64,000 bases of DNA from NCBI GenBank assembly GCA_966212235.1, contig CBIHPP010000006.1, positions 434,001 to 498,000 of the forward strand. Reading direction: 5' to 3'. This document shows, piece after piece, positions 33,761-43,653 of the stretch; position 1 is the stretch's first letter; each line of letters opens with the position of its first letter. Origin of the DNA: Niastella sp966212235 (GTDB lineage Bacteria > Bacteroidota > Bacteroidia > Chitinophagales > Chitinophagaceae). The position numbers and the translations under genes were made by a program. The notes beneath the pieces were generated by a model. It saw only the letters and a program-made list of their open reading frames with translations, did not search any database and had not been told where the DNA came from.

Positions 33761-36700
33761 ATGAGCGTGAATCGGGAGCGCCTTCACCACAAATTCACTG
33801 AAGAATACAAAAGGCTGAATCAACAGCAGAAACTTGCTGTCGATACCATTGAAGGGCCGGTTATGGTTATCGCTGGACCAGGTACCGGTAAAACCCAGAT
33901 CCTTGCCAGTAGAATTGGCAAGATCCTGCTGGAAACAGATTCCCAACCCCATAACATTCTTTGTTTAACGTATACCGACGCCGGCGTGGTGGCCATGCGC
34001 AAGCGGTTATCATTGTTCATTGGGCCCGACGCATACCGGGTGAACATAAGCACCTTTCACGCTTTCTGCAACGATATCATCCAGGAAAATCTGTCGCTTT
34101 TCGAAAAAACTGCGCTTGATCCCATTTCAGACCTGGAAAGAATAGAACTGTTCAAATACCTGATCGATACTTTTCCAAAAAATCACCCGCTCAAACGCTA
34201 CCGGGGCGATGTATACTACGAGATCCATAACCTGCAATCGTTGTTCAGCACCATGAAACGCGAAGGCTGGTCGCCTGCTTTTATCAACGAACGCATCGAT
34301 GCCTGGCTGGCCGATTTGCCTACCCGCGACGAGTTTATTTATAAAAGGGCGTATAAACAATTCAAGGCCGGCGACCTGAAGAAAGATAAGTTTGATGAAG
34401 AAAAAGACAGGATGGAAAAACTGCGGGCTGCCGTAAACGAATTCGATCGTTTTCAGCAATTGATGCGCACCCGCAACCGGTACGATTTCGACGACATGAT
34501 CAATTGGGTTATTAAAGCGTTTGAAGAAAACCCCTCGCTGTTAACCCGTTACCAGGAACAGTTCCTGTATATACTGGTAGATGAATTTCAGGATACCAGC
34601 GGCACACAAAACCAGCTGGTAAACCTACTGATCAGTTTTTGGGATACCCCTAACGTTTTTGTTGTTGGCGACGATGACCAGAGTATTTACCGCTTCCAGG
34701 GCGCCAACGTGGAAAACATGTTGCAGTTTGCCAATTCGTACAAGCAAAGCCTGCTCACTGTTGTATTAACCAACAACTATCGTTCAGCCCAACCCATTCT
34801 CGATGTTTCCATGACCCTCATCAATAATAACCAGGATCGCCTGGTGAAACAAATAGCGGGTCTTAGCAAAAATCTGAAATCATCGCACCCGCGCTTCTTT
34901 GCATTGGAGCCTGCGGATTCCATTCCCTTTATAAAAGAATACGAAACACAGCGGCACGAAATGATCGATATAACCCAGCAGGTACAACAGTTGCTGCTGG
35001 AGGGTGTATTGCCCGGAAGGATCAGCATCATATATCGTGAGAATAAATATGGCGAAGAACTGACCCAGTATTTCAAATTACTCGGCATACCTGTTTATAG
35101 CAAGCGCCATTTGAATTTGCTGCAGGAACCGTTCGCCAGAAAAATTATCCTGCTCATTAAATACATTGCCGCCGAACACGATGTTCCTTATGGCGGCGAT
35201 GAAATGTTGTTTGAAATATTACACTTCGACTGGTTTAACATTCCACCTGTTGAAATTGCCAAACTAAGCATTGAAGTAGCCGACCGCCTATATGGCAATA
35301 ATAAAACGTCGCTGCGCCGCCTGTTATACGATAAAGCCAATATGCCACCGGCCGACCTATTCAGCAAGGGACTTCATCCCGGTTTGCAACAGGCGATAAA
35401 AGCCCTGGAAAAATTGATTGCGGCAGTACCCAATGTAACATTACCTGTTTTAATTGAGCATATCATTCGTAAAACAGGTTTGCTCAACAACATCATGCTA
35501 AATCCCGAAAAAGCGTGGATGATGCAGGTGTTAACCGCTTTATTTGATTTTATTAAGGAAGAAACACACCGCAATCCTTTATTGAGGCTCGATGACCTGG
35601 TTAATATTTTTGACCTCATGGAAAAAGAAGGCTTGCCTTTGCCCCTTGTTCAGGTAAGCGGTAATGACAAAGGCGTAAACCTGCTTACAGCGCATGGTTC
35701 AAAAGGATTGGAGTTTGAGTATGTGTTTATGGCCGGCTGCAACGCTTCCTTCTGGGAAAAGAAGCGCAAGCCCGGTGGCAGCTATAAGTTCCCCGAAAAT
35801 ATATTTTCCGCTACGGCAAGCGTGTCAGGTTCCGTTTCCCCCTCCACCGGTGGAGCCAGGGAAGGCGCCGACTTCGAAGAACTCCGCCGCCTCTTTTATG
35901 TAGCCCTTACCCGGGCCGAACAATACCTGACCATTTCTTACAGTCGCTATAAAAATGACGGGAAGGAACTGGAACCTTCCATATTCATTGCCGAAATACA
36001 GGAACAGCATCTGCTGCCCGTTGAAAACGTTTTCATCAGTGATGAAACGCTTACTGAATTTCAAATAATACAGTTTGCCGAAGCAGAGGCACCGGAAATC
36101 GGTCGTATTGAAGACGATTTTATCACTGCCCTGCTCGATCGGTTTGTGATGAATGTTACAGCGTTGAACAATTATTTAAAATGTCCGCTGGAGTTTTATT
36201 TCAAAAACCTGTTGCGTATACCATCGCCCAAGAATGAGGCTACCGAATTTGGTTCGGCCGTTCACCACGCCCTGCAACGGTTGTTTGAAAAAATGAAGGA
36301 AAGAAGCAATGTTTTCCCGGGCAAAGCGGAATTTGTAGATGATTTTTACTGGTATATGCATCGCCACCGCGAAAACTTTACCCGCGAACAATTTGACCGG
36401 CGGCTCGAATACGGCCTTGACGTTCTGACAAACTATTACGACAACTATATTCACAGTTGGAACAGGATCGTTACCGTGGAAAGAAACATCCGTAACATCG
36501 TTGTGGATGGCGTACCGCTCAAAGGCAAGCTCGATAAACTGGAGTTTGATGGCAAACAGGTGAATATTGTAGATTATAAAACCGGCGATCCTGAAAAGGC
36601 CAGGGCCAAATTGCAGCCGCCAAACGATAGAGATCCCAATGGCGGTGATTACTGGCGCCAGGCTGTTTTTTATAAAATACTGGTTGACAATTATGAAAGC

Positions 36701-36958
36701 CGCGACTGGCAGGTAATGAGCACCGAATTCGATTTTATTGAGCCTGATAAAAAGAAGATCTATCGCAAGGAAAAAGTAATTATTACACAACCTGATATTA
36801 CCACCGTTTCGCACCAGATCGTTTCGGTATGGCAAAAGATCCAGAACCGGGAGTTTTACATTGGCTGCGGTAAAGAAGACTGCCATTGGTGCAGTTTTGT
36901 TAAAAATCATAAGCTGGCCATTGCATTACATGATCTTACCGAAGAGGAAGAGAGGTGA
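33761..36958 (+). CDS. UvrD/PcrA-type helicase fused to a Fe-S PD-(D/E)XK nuclease
   Basis: A 1065-residue DNA repair enzyme. The superfamily 1A helicase covers ~1-790: Walker A AGPGTGKTQ (residues 38-46), DEFQD motif II, DDDQSIYRFQGA, NNYRSAQPIL, TAHGSKGLEFEYVF and YVALTRAEQYL. From ~800 a RecB-like PD-(D/E)XK nuclease follows, with EFGSAVHHAL, LKGKLDKLEF and VDYKTGD as core acidic/Lys residues. Cys808, Cys1036, Cys1041 and Cys1044 are placed like the four cluster cysteines of AddB, AdnB and Cas4. It likely unwinds and trims double-strand DNA ends. It stands alone, 175 nt before an unrelated lipoprotein gene. Confidence 0.9.
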   Translation: MSVNRERLHHKFTEEYKRLNQQQKLAVDTIEGPVMVIAGPGTGKTQILASRIGKILLETDSQPHNILCLTYTDAGVVAMRKRLSLFIGPDAYRVNISTFHAFCNDIIQENLSLFEKTALDPISDLERIELFKYLIDTFPKNHPLKRYRGDVYYEIHNLQSLFSTMKREGWSPAFINERIDAWLADLPTRDEFIYKRAYKQFKAGDLKKDKFDEEKDRMEKLRAAVNEFDRFQQLMRTRNRYDFDDMINWVIKAFEENPSLLTRYQEQFLYILVDEFQDTSGTQNQLVNLLISFWDTPNVFVVGDDDQSIYRFQGANVENMLQFANSYKQSLLTVVLTNNYRSAQPILDVSMTLINNNQDRLVKQIAGLSKNLKSSHPRFFALEPADSIPFIKEYETQRHEMIDITQQVQQLLLEGVLPGRISIIYRENKYGEELTQYFKLLGIPVYSKRHLNLLQEPFARKIILLIKYIAAEHDVPYGGDEMLFEILHFDWFNIPPVEIAKLSIEVADRLYGNNKTSLRRLLYDKANMPPADLFSKGLHPGLQQAIKALEKLIAAVPNVTLPVLIEHIIRKTGLLNNIMLNPEKAWMMQVLTALFDFIKEETHRNPLLRLDDLVNIFDLMEKEGLPLPLVQVSGNDKGVNLLTAHGSKGLEFEYVFMAGCNASFWEKKRKPGGSYKFPENIFSATASVSGSVSPSTGGAREGADFEELRRLFYVALTRAEQYLTISYSRYKNDGKELEPSIFIAEIQEQHLLPVENVFISDETLTEFQIIQFAEAEAPEIGRIEDDFITALLDRFVMNVTALNNYLKCPLEFYFKNLLRIPSPKNEATEFGSAVHHALQRLFEKMKERSNVFPGKAEFVDDFYWYMHRHRENFTREQFDRRLEYGLDVLTNYYDNYIHSWNRIVTVERNIRNIVVDGVPLKGKLDKLEFDGKQVNIVDYKTGDPEKARAKLQPPNDRDPNGGDYWRQAVFYKILVDNYESRDWQVMSTEFDFIEPDKKKIYRKEKVIITQPDITTVSHQIVSVWQKIQNREFYIGCGKEDCHWCSFVKNHKLAIALHDLTEEEER

Positions 36959-37118
36959 GTGGTGAGTAGGTCAAAAACCTCAGGCCATTACCCTGAGATC
37001 TGCAGCTTGTGACTGGCAATGGGTCCCTTTTAAGCCAACTCGCCAACCGGTAACCGGCATCCGCCCTCTTTCACCGCGATTTAACGGATTTTGAAGCAAC
37101 ATTTGCCAATAAACAACT

Positions 37119-37126
37119 TAAGTTTG
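37119..37126 (+). promoter_or_regulatory. -7 box of the Ig-like lipoprotein gene
   Basis: TAAGTTTG fits TAnnTTTG and ends 7 nt before the ATG, giving an almost leaderless message. Confidence 0.5.
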
Positions 37127-37133
37127 CGGCCTT

Positions 37134-38591
37134 ATGAAGTATGCTTCTTTATTTAAAATAGCCTCGCCGTTCCTTTTGATCATTGCGCTGCTTCCTTCTA
37201 CCCTGGTGCAAACAGGTTGTGCCAATATTGTACCCCCCATGGGCGGCCCCCGCGACTCCCTGCCTCCTCAACTGGTAAAAATTAATCCCCGTGATTCAGC
37301 TACGAATTTTACGGGTAAAAAGATCGTTATAGAGTTCGATGAGTTCGTACAAATAGATAACATCCAGGAAAACCTGCTGGTATCCCCTGTACCCAAAATA
37401 AACCCGATCGTGGAATCAAAACTGCGTACCGTAACGGTAACTGTTAAAGATACCCTGCAACCTAATACTACCTATTCCATTGATTTTGGCAATGCCATAA
37501 AAGATATAAACGAAGGAAATATTCTAAAGAACTTCACGTATGTGTTTGCAACCGGTAAGAGTCTCGATTCATTAAAGCTTACCGGCAAAGTGTTCATTGC
37601 CGAGACCGGCAAAACCGACTCCACGCTTATTGTTATGTTACACACCAGCCAGGATGATTCGGCTGTTATAAAAGAAAAACCCCGCTATATTGCCCGTGTT
37701 GATAAAGATGGGAATTATGCCTTTAGCAATCTGCCTTCCGGCTCTTTTGCTTTGTTTGCATTGAAAGATGAAGGCGGTCAGCGCCGGTACCTCAGCAATA
37801 GCCAGTTTTTTGCATTTGCCAATGAGCGGGTAACCCCCAGCATATCGCCCCAGCCGGTTACGTTATATGCCTACACCGAAAAAGAAGATACAGCAAAAGC
37901 AAAAGGGAATAAACCGGCCGCACCTGGCACAGGCCGGCCTGCAGGCGGCAAAAAAAATGACAAGGAAAAGAAGGAAACCCGCCTGCGACTCGAAACCAAC
38001 CTTAGCAATAATGAATTAGACCTGTTAAACCAGTTTGAACTCCGGTTTACCACCCCGCTCAAAAAATTCGATAGTACAAAGGCTATTCTCACCAACGAAA
38101 AAAATGAGCCCCTTTCCAATTATCGTTTTACTACAGATACCAGCAATAAAAAAGTAACCCTCACTTATAACTGGACCGAAAACACTGCGTACAACCTCAT
38201 CCTGGATAAAGAATTTGCGGAGGATACTGCCGGCAATAAAATACCAGCAACCGATACGCTTTCTTTCCGCACCAAAAAACAGAGCGAATACGGCCTGGTC
38301 CGTTTACGCCTGATTAATCTTGACTTCAGCAAAAACCCTGTTTTGCAGTTTATACAAAGCGATCAGGTGAAATTTGCCTACCCTATGACCAGCAGGGAGT
38401 TCAATGCCAAATTATTTATACCTGGCGAATACGATCTCCGCATTTTATACGATGATAATAAAAACGGCATTTGGGATGCTGGTGCCTTCTTTGACAAACA
38501 CCGTCAGCCCGAAAAAGTAATGCCTATCAGCCGTAAACTAAACGTAAAAGCCAACTGGGATAATATCGTTGATATCACCTTGCAGAAATGA
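37134..38591 (+). CDS. Ig-like (Big_5) domain lipoprotein
   Basis: A 485-residue exported lipoprotein; the signal peptide ends STLVQTGC with Cys29 as lipidation site. The first domain is a Big_5/SbsA-type Ig fold (PPQLVKINPRDSATNFTGKK ... TTYSIDFGNAIKDINEGN). A carboxypeptidase-regulatory-like fold comes next (DKDGNYAFSNLPSGSFALFA), and a second Ig-like region spans ~295-385. A Lys/Gly/Pro-rich linker lies at ~258-282. Such proteins are widespread in Bacteroidota envelopes, with no proven role. It lies between the helicase and recR, both with promoters of their own. Confidence 0.83.
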   Translation: MKYASLFKIASPFLLIIALLPSTLVQTGCANIVPPMGGPRDSLPPQLVKINPRDSATNFTGKKIVIEFDEFVQIDNIQENLLVSPVPKINPIVESKLRTVTVTVKDTLQPNTTYSIDFGNAIKDINEGNILKNFTYVFATGKSLDSLKLTGKVFIAETGKTDSTLIVMLHTSQDDSAVIKEKPRYIARVDKDGNYAFSNLPSGSFALFALKDEGGQRRYLSNSQFFAFANERVTPSISPQPVTLYAYTEKEDTAKAKGNKPAAPGTGRPAGGKKNDKEKKETRLRLETNLSNNELDLLNQFELRFTTPLKKFDSTKAILTNEKNEPLSNYRFTTDTSNKKVTLTYNWTENTAYNLILDKEFAEDTAGNKIPATDTLSFRTKKQSEYGLVRLRLINLDFSKNPVLQFIQSDQVKFAYPMTSREFNAKLFIPGEYDLRILYDDNKNGIWDAGAFFDKHRQPEKVMPISRKLNVKANWDNIVDITLQK

Positions 38592-38673
38592 TGAATATTG
38601 AAGATTAAATGTAGAAGATTGAAGTAAATACATATTCCATTTCTTAGATATTTAAAAGCACGGGAACAACAAC

Positions 38674-38700
38674 AAACCACAAACCATAAACAACAAACAG
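38674..38700 (+). repeat. heptamer repeat AAACCAC-AAACCAT-AAACAAC-AAACAG
   Basis: Four 7-nt units in register, ending 5 nt before the recR -7 box. Same family and same placement as 28800-28826. Confidence 0.75.
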
Positions 38701-38705
38701 TTCGG

Positions 38706-38713
38706 TATCTTTG
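38706..38713 (+). promoter_or_regulatory. -7 box abutting recR
   Basis: TATCTTTG ends 4 nt before the recR ATG at 38718, so the RNA should start at the start codon. Confidence 0.6.
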
Positions 38714-38717
38714 TACC

Positions 38718-39335
<618 letters not shown>

Positions 39336-39388
39336 GCATGAACGCATTACAGGCCGCAGGCCGGTCGTAAGCGGCACATAACATCAAG

Positions 39389-39419
39389 TTTGCTATTAAC
39401 ATAACAAGCTGTAAATTTG
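39389..39419 (+). promoter_or_regulatory. promoter of the metH leader
   Basis: TTTG (39389-39392), a 19-nt spacer and TAAATTTG (39412-39419), an ideal Bacteroidota promoter. The RNA would start near 39424, about 295 nt before the metH ATG. Confidence 0.8.
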
Positions 39420-39423
39420 CACC

Positions 39424-39718
39424 CGCATAGGCGGATTTGTTTATTGTTCGGCCTATGCGACCTGAGCAGGTTCCGGTTACAGGTGTTCCTGTAAACAATG
39501 GATGAAATGCTAAAAAACTGAACTAATAAACGCCAAGAAACTCTCTCACTAAACAGTTTCCCAACGTTTACCAGTTCGGTTCATTACAATGGAATCGGCA
39601 GTAGCTACACTGTCAGTTCCGCCAGGGCGGAATACGCCAAAGCTTTACGTAATGGCATACATCAACGTCCGGTAATGCTCAGCCACTTAAATGCTATGCA
39701 AAACAAAAGGAGGGCAGT
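39424..39718 (+). ncRNA. structured 5' leader of metH, candidate cis-regulatory RNA
   Basis: About 295 nt between the predicted RNA start and metH. It contains, in order: hairpin CGCATAGGC/GCCTATGCG (39424-39432 with 39451-39459); TTACAGG/CCTGTAA (39477-39483 with 39488-39494); and a three-tier hairpin. The tiers are GAACT 39520-39524 with 39573-39577, AAACG 39528-39532 with 39565-39569, and GAAACT 39537-39542 with 39555-39560, with symmetric 3/3 and 4/4 internal loops and a 12-nt loop. TTCCGCC/GGCGGAA follows (39617-39623 with 39626-39632). A strong AAAGGAGGG Shine-Dalgarno ends it. I do not see the conserved cores of SAM-I or cobalamin riboswitches. The likely role is control of methionine synthesis (inference). 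Confidence 0.6.
39706..39714 (+). promoter_or_regulatory. strong Shine-Dalgarno of metH
   Basis: AAAGGAGGG lies about 5 nt before the ATG at 39719. Such a long Shine-Dalgarno is unusual for Bacteroidota and fits control by masking in the leader RNA. Confidence 0.65.
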
Positions 39719-40747
39719 ATGAAATCAATACAACAATGTTTGAAAGAACGAATTCTGATCATTGATGGCGCCATGGGAACCATGATACAGCGGCATAAGC
39801 TTGAAGAAGCCGATTATCGCGGCGAGCGTTTTAAAGACTGGCCAAGTGACCTCAAAGGCAATAACGACCTCTTAAGCCTTACACAGCCTCACATCATAAA
39901 AGGTATTCATAAATTATATCTCGAAGCCGGGGCCGATATCATTGAAACCAATACGTTCAATGCACAGGTTATATCGCTGGCAGATTATCATATGGAAGCG
40001 CTGGCATATGAACTGAATTTCGAAGCCGCTAAAATTGCCAAAGAAGCGGTTCAGGAATTCTTTGCCGATGCATCAACCAACAAAGGCGGCCGGGAACAGG
40101 CTTTTGTAGCCGGTGCTATTGGTCCGCTTAATAAAACACTCTCTTTATCACCCGATGTAAACAACCCCGGATTCAGGGCCCTTACATTCGATGAGGCCAT
40201 GAGCGCCTATTACGAACAGGTAAAAGGTTTGGTTGACGGCGGTGTGGATCTATTGTTGATTGAAACCATCTTCGATACCCTCAACGCCAAAGCCGCCATT
40301 TTCGCCATTAAAAAATACTTCGCTGATAAAGGGCAGGCCGAACTTCCGATCATGATCAGTGGTACCATCACCGATGCATCGGGTCGTACCCTGAGCGGAC
40401 AAACACTGGAAGCATTCTATACCTCCGTTATGCATGCCAAACCACTTTCCATTGGGCTGAACTGCGCCCTCGGTGCTTCGGAAATGCGGCCGCATATTGA
40501 AGAGTTAAGCCAGATAGCCTCTTGCTTTACTTCGGCATATCCCAATGCCGGTTTACCCAATGCTATGGGTGAATATGATGAACAACCCGAGCAAACCGCT
40601 CATTTCCTTGAAGATTGGGCGCGCGAAGGTTTTGTGAACATCGTAGGTGGTTGTTGCGGTACAACACCTGATCATATAAAACACATTGCAGATCATGTTC
40701 GTCAGCTCAAACCAAGGCCATTACCGGAATTGGAAACAGCACTATAA
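39719..40747 (+). CDS. metH: methionine synthase, homocysteine-binding part
   Basis: A 342-residue protein equal to the N-terminal homocysteine S-methyltransferase domain of cobalamin-dependent MetH. Signatures are LIIDGAMGTMIQRH, GADIIETNTF and the zinc ligands Cys249 (GLNCALG) and Cys312/Cys313 (GGCCGTTP). It binds zinc and homocysteine, which takes the methyl group from methylcobalamin held by the second polypeptide. The rest of MetH is encoded 68 nt downstream. A split MetH is known in Bacteroidota. It is preceded by the structured leader. Confidence 0.95.
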   Translation: MKSIQQCLKERILIIDGAMGTMIQRHKLEEADYRGERFKDWPSDLKGNNDLLSLTQPHIIKGIHKLYLEAGADIIETNTFNAQVISLADYHMEALAYELNFEAAKIAKEAVQEFFADASTNKGGREQAFVAGAIGPLNKTLSLSPDVNNPGFRALTFDEAMSAYYEQVKGLVDGGVDLLLIETIFDTLNAKAAIFAIKKYFADKGQAELPIMISGTITDASGRTLSGQTLEAFYTSVMHAKPLSIGLNCALGASEMRPHIEELSQIASCFTSAYPNAGLPNAMGEYDEQPEQTAHFLEDWAREGFVNIVGGCCGTTPDHIKHIADHVRQLKPRPLPELETAL

Positions 40748-40815
40748 TCAGGTGTAAATAGCAAAACAACAGCAGAAACCAAACGGTTTTATATTTCCAA
40801 ACAAGTATTAACAGT

Positions 40816-43563
40816 ATGCCAGCAAACGTAACTATAAAACCATACATGAGGCTTTCGGGTTTAGAACCCTTAGTCATTCGTCCGGAGACCAACTTTGTAA
40901 ACGTAGGGGAGCGGACCAATGTAACCGGTTCTAAAAAGTTTGCCCGTCTTATCAGGGAAAACAAGTATGAAGAAGCGCTCAGCGTAGCCCGTCAGCAGGT
41001 AGAAAGCGGCGCCCAGGTGCTTGACGTAAACATGGACGATGCCTTGCTGGATGGCGTAAAAGCCATGACTACCTTTTTAAACCTGTTGCAAAGTGAACCC
41101 GATATAGCCAGGATCCCTGTTATGATCGACAGCTCTAAATTCGAGGTCATTGAAGCAGGTTTAAAGTGTGTGCAGGGCAAGTGCATTGTGAACTCTATTT
41201 CCATGAAAGAAGGAATAGAAAAGTTCAAACGTGAAGCGAATATCTGCAAGCTATACGGCGCCTCTGTGGTAGTAATGGCATTTGATGAAAAAGGTCAGGC
41301 CGATACCTTACAAAGAAGAGTTGATATTTGTGGGCAGGCATATAAGATATTGACCGAAGAGGTAGGTTACGATCCACAGGATATCATTTTCGACCCCAAC
41401 ATATTCGCCATTGCAACCGGTATTGAAGAGCACAATAACTATGCGGTTGACTTTATTGAGGCTACCCGCATCATTAAACAAAAAATGCCCCTGGCCAAAA
41501 TAAGCGGCGGGGTAAGTAATGTCTCCTTCTCCTTCCGTGGTAATGAACCGGTGCGCGAGGCCATGCATGCCGTATTCCTGTACCATGCCATTAAAGCGGG
41601 TATGGATATGGGTATTGTTAATGCCGGTCAGCTTGTAGTTTATGATCAAATTGAGCCGCAATTACGCGAACTGTGCGAAGATGTGATCCAGAACCGCCGC
41701 GAAGATGCTACCGACCGGTTGTTACAATTTGCAGAAACCGTAAAAGCAAAAGATAAGGCAGAAGTAAAAAATGAAGCCTGGCGTTCTGGTCCTGTTGAGG
41801 ATAGATTAAAACATGCGCTTATCAATGGCATTACAGACTACATTGACCAGGATACGGAAGAAGCCCGCCAAAAATACCCAAAACCATTAGACGTTATCGA
41901 GGGCCCGCTAATGAACGGGATGAATGTAGTGGGCGACCTGTTTGGAAGCGGTAAAATGTTTCTGCCACAGGTGGTGAAGAGTGCACGGGTTATGAAAAAA
42001 TCAGTGGCTGTGCTCACCCCCTTTATAGAAGCAGAAAAAGAAGAACGACGCCTGGCGCATTTAGCAGCCGGTACTGTAAACGAAGAAGGTGCGGGTGCTG
42101 CGAAAATATTACTGGCTACAGTGAAAGGCGATGTGCATGATATAGGTAAAAACATTGTAGGCGTGGTACTGGGTTGTAATGGATACGACATTATTGACCT
42201 GGGTGTAATGGTATCGGCCGATAAAATACTGGAAACAGCTCAAAAGGAAAATGTAGATATTATAGGATTAAGCGGTCTCATTACGCCATCGCTCGATGAA
42301 ATGGTGCATGTGGCCCATGAAATGAAAAGACGCAGCATGAAGCAACCCTTGCTGATTGGCGGCGCCACTACCTCACGTATGCATACGGCAGTTAAAATTG
42401 CCCCACAATATGAAAATGGCGTAGTGCATGTGCTGGATGCTTCGCGTAGCGTTACCGTAGCCGGCTCTTTATTAAGCAAAGAACAGAAACCCGATTATCT
42501 GTCGAACGTTGGGAAAGAATACCAAAAGCTGCGCGACGATTTCGCCAGCAAAAAAACCGCCAAGCAATTTCTTCCCTTTGAACAGGCGCAACAAAATAAA
42601 GTAGTCATTGACTGGAACAGTTATACGCCGCCCACCCCTCAATTTACCGGCACCAGAATATTCGACAATTACGACCTGAACGAATTAACCGACTATATCG
42701 ACTGGGGCCCATTCTTTATTGCCTGGGAATTACATGGTCGTTTCCCGGCCATACTAAAAGATGAGAAAGTAGGTAAGGAAGCCACCAAATTATTTGCTGA
42801 CGCCAAGGCACTGCTGAAAACGATCATTGACGAGAAATGGCTAACAGCCCGGGGCGTCATTGGTTTCTGGCCGGCCAGCGGCGATGGAAAAGATTCCGTG
42901 TTTTTATATGATGAAAGCGGAAAAGTAGCTACCAGGTTGGAAAGTTTACGGCAGCAATCAAAAAAGGCAGCAGGACAACCCAACTTCTCCCTATCCGATT
43001 TCATAAAACCGGTACCGGCGCCTGCCAATGGAAAAAGCCAGGAAGGAACCGATTACATGGGCGCCTTCGCTGTTACTATACAGGGAATAGAGCCTCATTT
43101 AAAAAAGTTTGTAGAAAATCTCGACGATTACAACAAAATCATGTTACAGGTGTTAGCTGATAGGCTTGCCGAAGCTTTTGCAGAACGGTTGCATGAACGG
43201 GTGCGTAAAGAATTCTGGGGATATGCCAATGAAGAGCTTTTAAACAATGAAGAATTAATAAAAGAATCATATTCAGGTATCAGACCGGCACCAGGTTATC
43301 CGGCTTGTCCTGATCATACGGAGAAATATAAACTATTCAATCTGCTGGGTGGTGAGCAGGCAACCGGCATTACATTGACAGAATCGCTGGCCATGTATCC
43401 TGCATCATCCATTTGCGGTTGGTATTTCGCACACCCGCAAAGCCAGTATTTTGGTTTAGGTAAAATCCAGAAAGACCAGGTTATTGATTACGCCAATCGC
43501 AAGAACATGTCCGTAGAAGATATCGAACGGTGGTTACGTCCGGTACTGGAATATGATGTTTAG
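40816..43563 (+). CDS. metH: methionine synthase, folate/B12/activation part
   Basis: A 915-residue protein with the remaining MetH domains in order: methyltetrahydrofolate (pterin-binding) barrel ~25-310 (FVNVGERTNVTGSKKF), cobalamin cap ~330-425, B12-binding fold ~430-560 with DVHDIGKN (His441, the lower cobalt ligand) and GLSGLITPSLDEM, and the SAM-dependent reactivation domain ~590-910 ending with GYPACPDHTEK and YFAHPQSQYFGLGK. It starts at MPANVTIKPY, 68 nt after the first part, so one transcript and a two-subunit enzyme are expected. No key residue appears missing. Confidence 0.96.
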   Translation: MPANVTIKPYMRLSGLEPLVIRPETNFVNVGERTNVTGSKKFARLIRENKYEEALSVARQQVESGAQVLDVNMDDALLDGVKAMTTFLNLLQSEPDIARIPVMIDSSKFEVIEAGLKCVQGKCIVNSISMKEGIEKFKREANICKLYGASVVVMAFDEKGQADTLQRRVDICGQAYKILTEEVGYDPQDIIFDPNIFAIATGIEEHNNYAVDFIEATRIIKQKMPLAKISGGVSNVSFSFRGNEPVREAMHAVFLYHAIKAGMDMGIVNAGQLVVYDQIEPQLRELCEDVIQNRREDATDRLLQFAETVKAKDKAEVKNEAWRSGPVEDRLKHALINGITDYIDQDTEEARQKYPKPLDVIEGPLMNGMNVVGDLFGSGKMFLPQVVKSARVMKKSVAVLTPFIEAEKEERRLAHLAAGTVNEEGAGAAKILLATVKGDVHDIGKNIVGVVLGCNGYDIIDLGVMVSADKILETAQKENVDIIGLSGLITPSLDEMVHVAHEMKRRSMKQPLLIGGATTSRMHTAVKIAPQYENGVVHVLDASRSVTVAGSLLSKEQKPDYLSNVGKEYQKLRDDFASKKTAKQFLPFEQAQQNKVVIDWNSYTPPTPQFTGTRIFDNYDLNELTDYIDWGPFFIAWELHGRFPAILKDEKVGKEATKLFADAKALLKTIIDEKWLTARGVIGFWPASGDGKDSVFLYDESGKVATRLESLRQQSKKAAGQPNFSLSDFIKPVPAPANGKSQEGTDYMGAFAVTIQGIEPHLKKFVENLDDYNKIMLQVLADRLAEAFAERLHERVRKEFWGYANEELLNNEELIKESYSGIRPAPGYPACPDHTEKYKLFNLLGGEQATGITLTESLAMYPASSICGWYFAHPQSQYFGLGKIQKDQVIDYANRKNMSVEDIERWLRPVLEYDV

Positions 43564-43653
43564 TAATTTTTAATGTGTCTTTTTCACAATATTAAAACAA
43601 GCATATTCGTTTGGGCCTGGTTCCTTTGAAAATGCATTTTTAACCGTAGCATC

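Noticed and set aside
36176..36910. 244-residue minus-strand frame inside the helicase gene
   Set aside because: Long but purely antisense of a clearly coding nuclease domain.
39424..39718. metH leader as a SAM-I or cobalamin riboswitch
   Set aside because: I looked for the conserved GAGGGA/GATGAAACC core of SAM-I and for the B12-box-like sequences and found neither. Left as an unassigned structured RNA.
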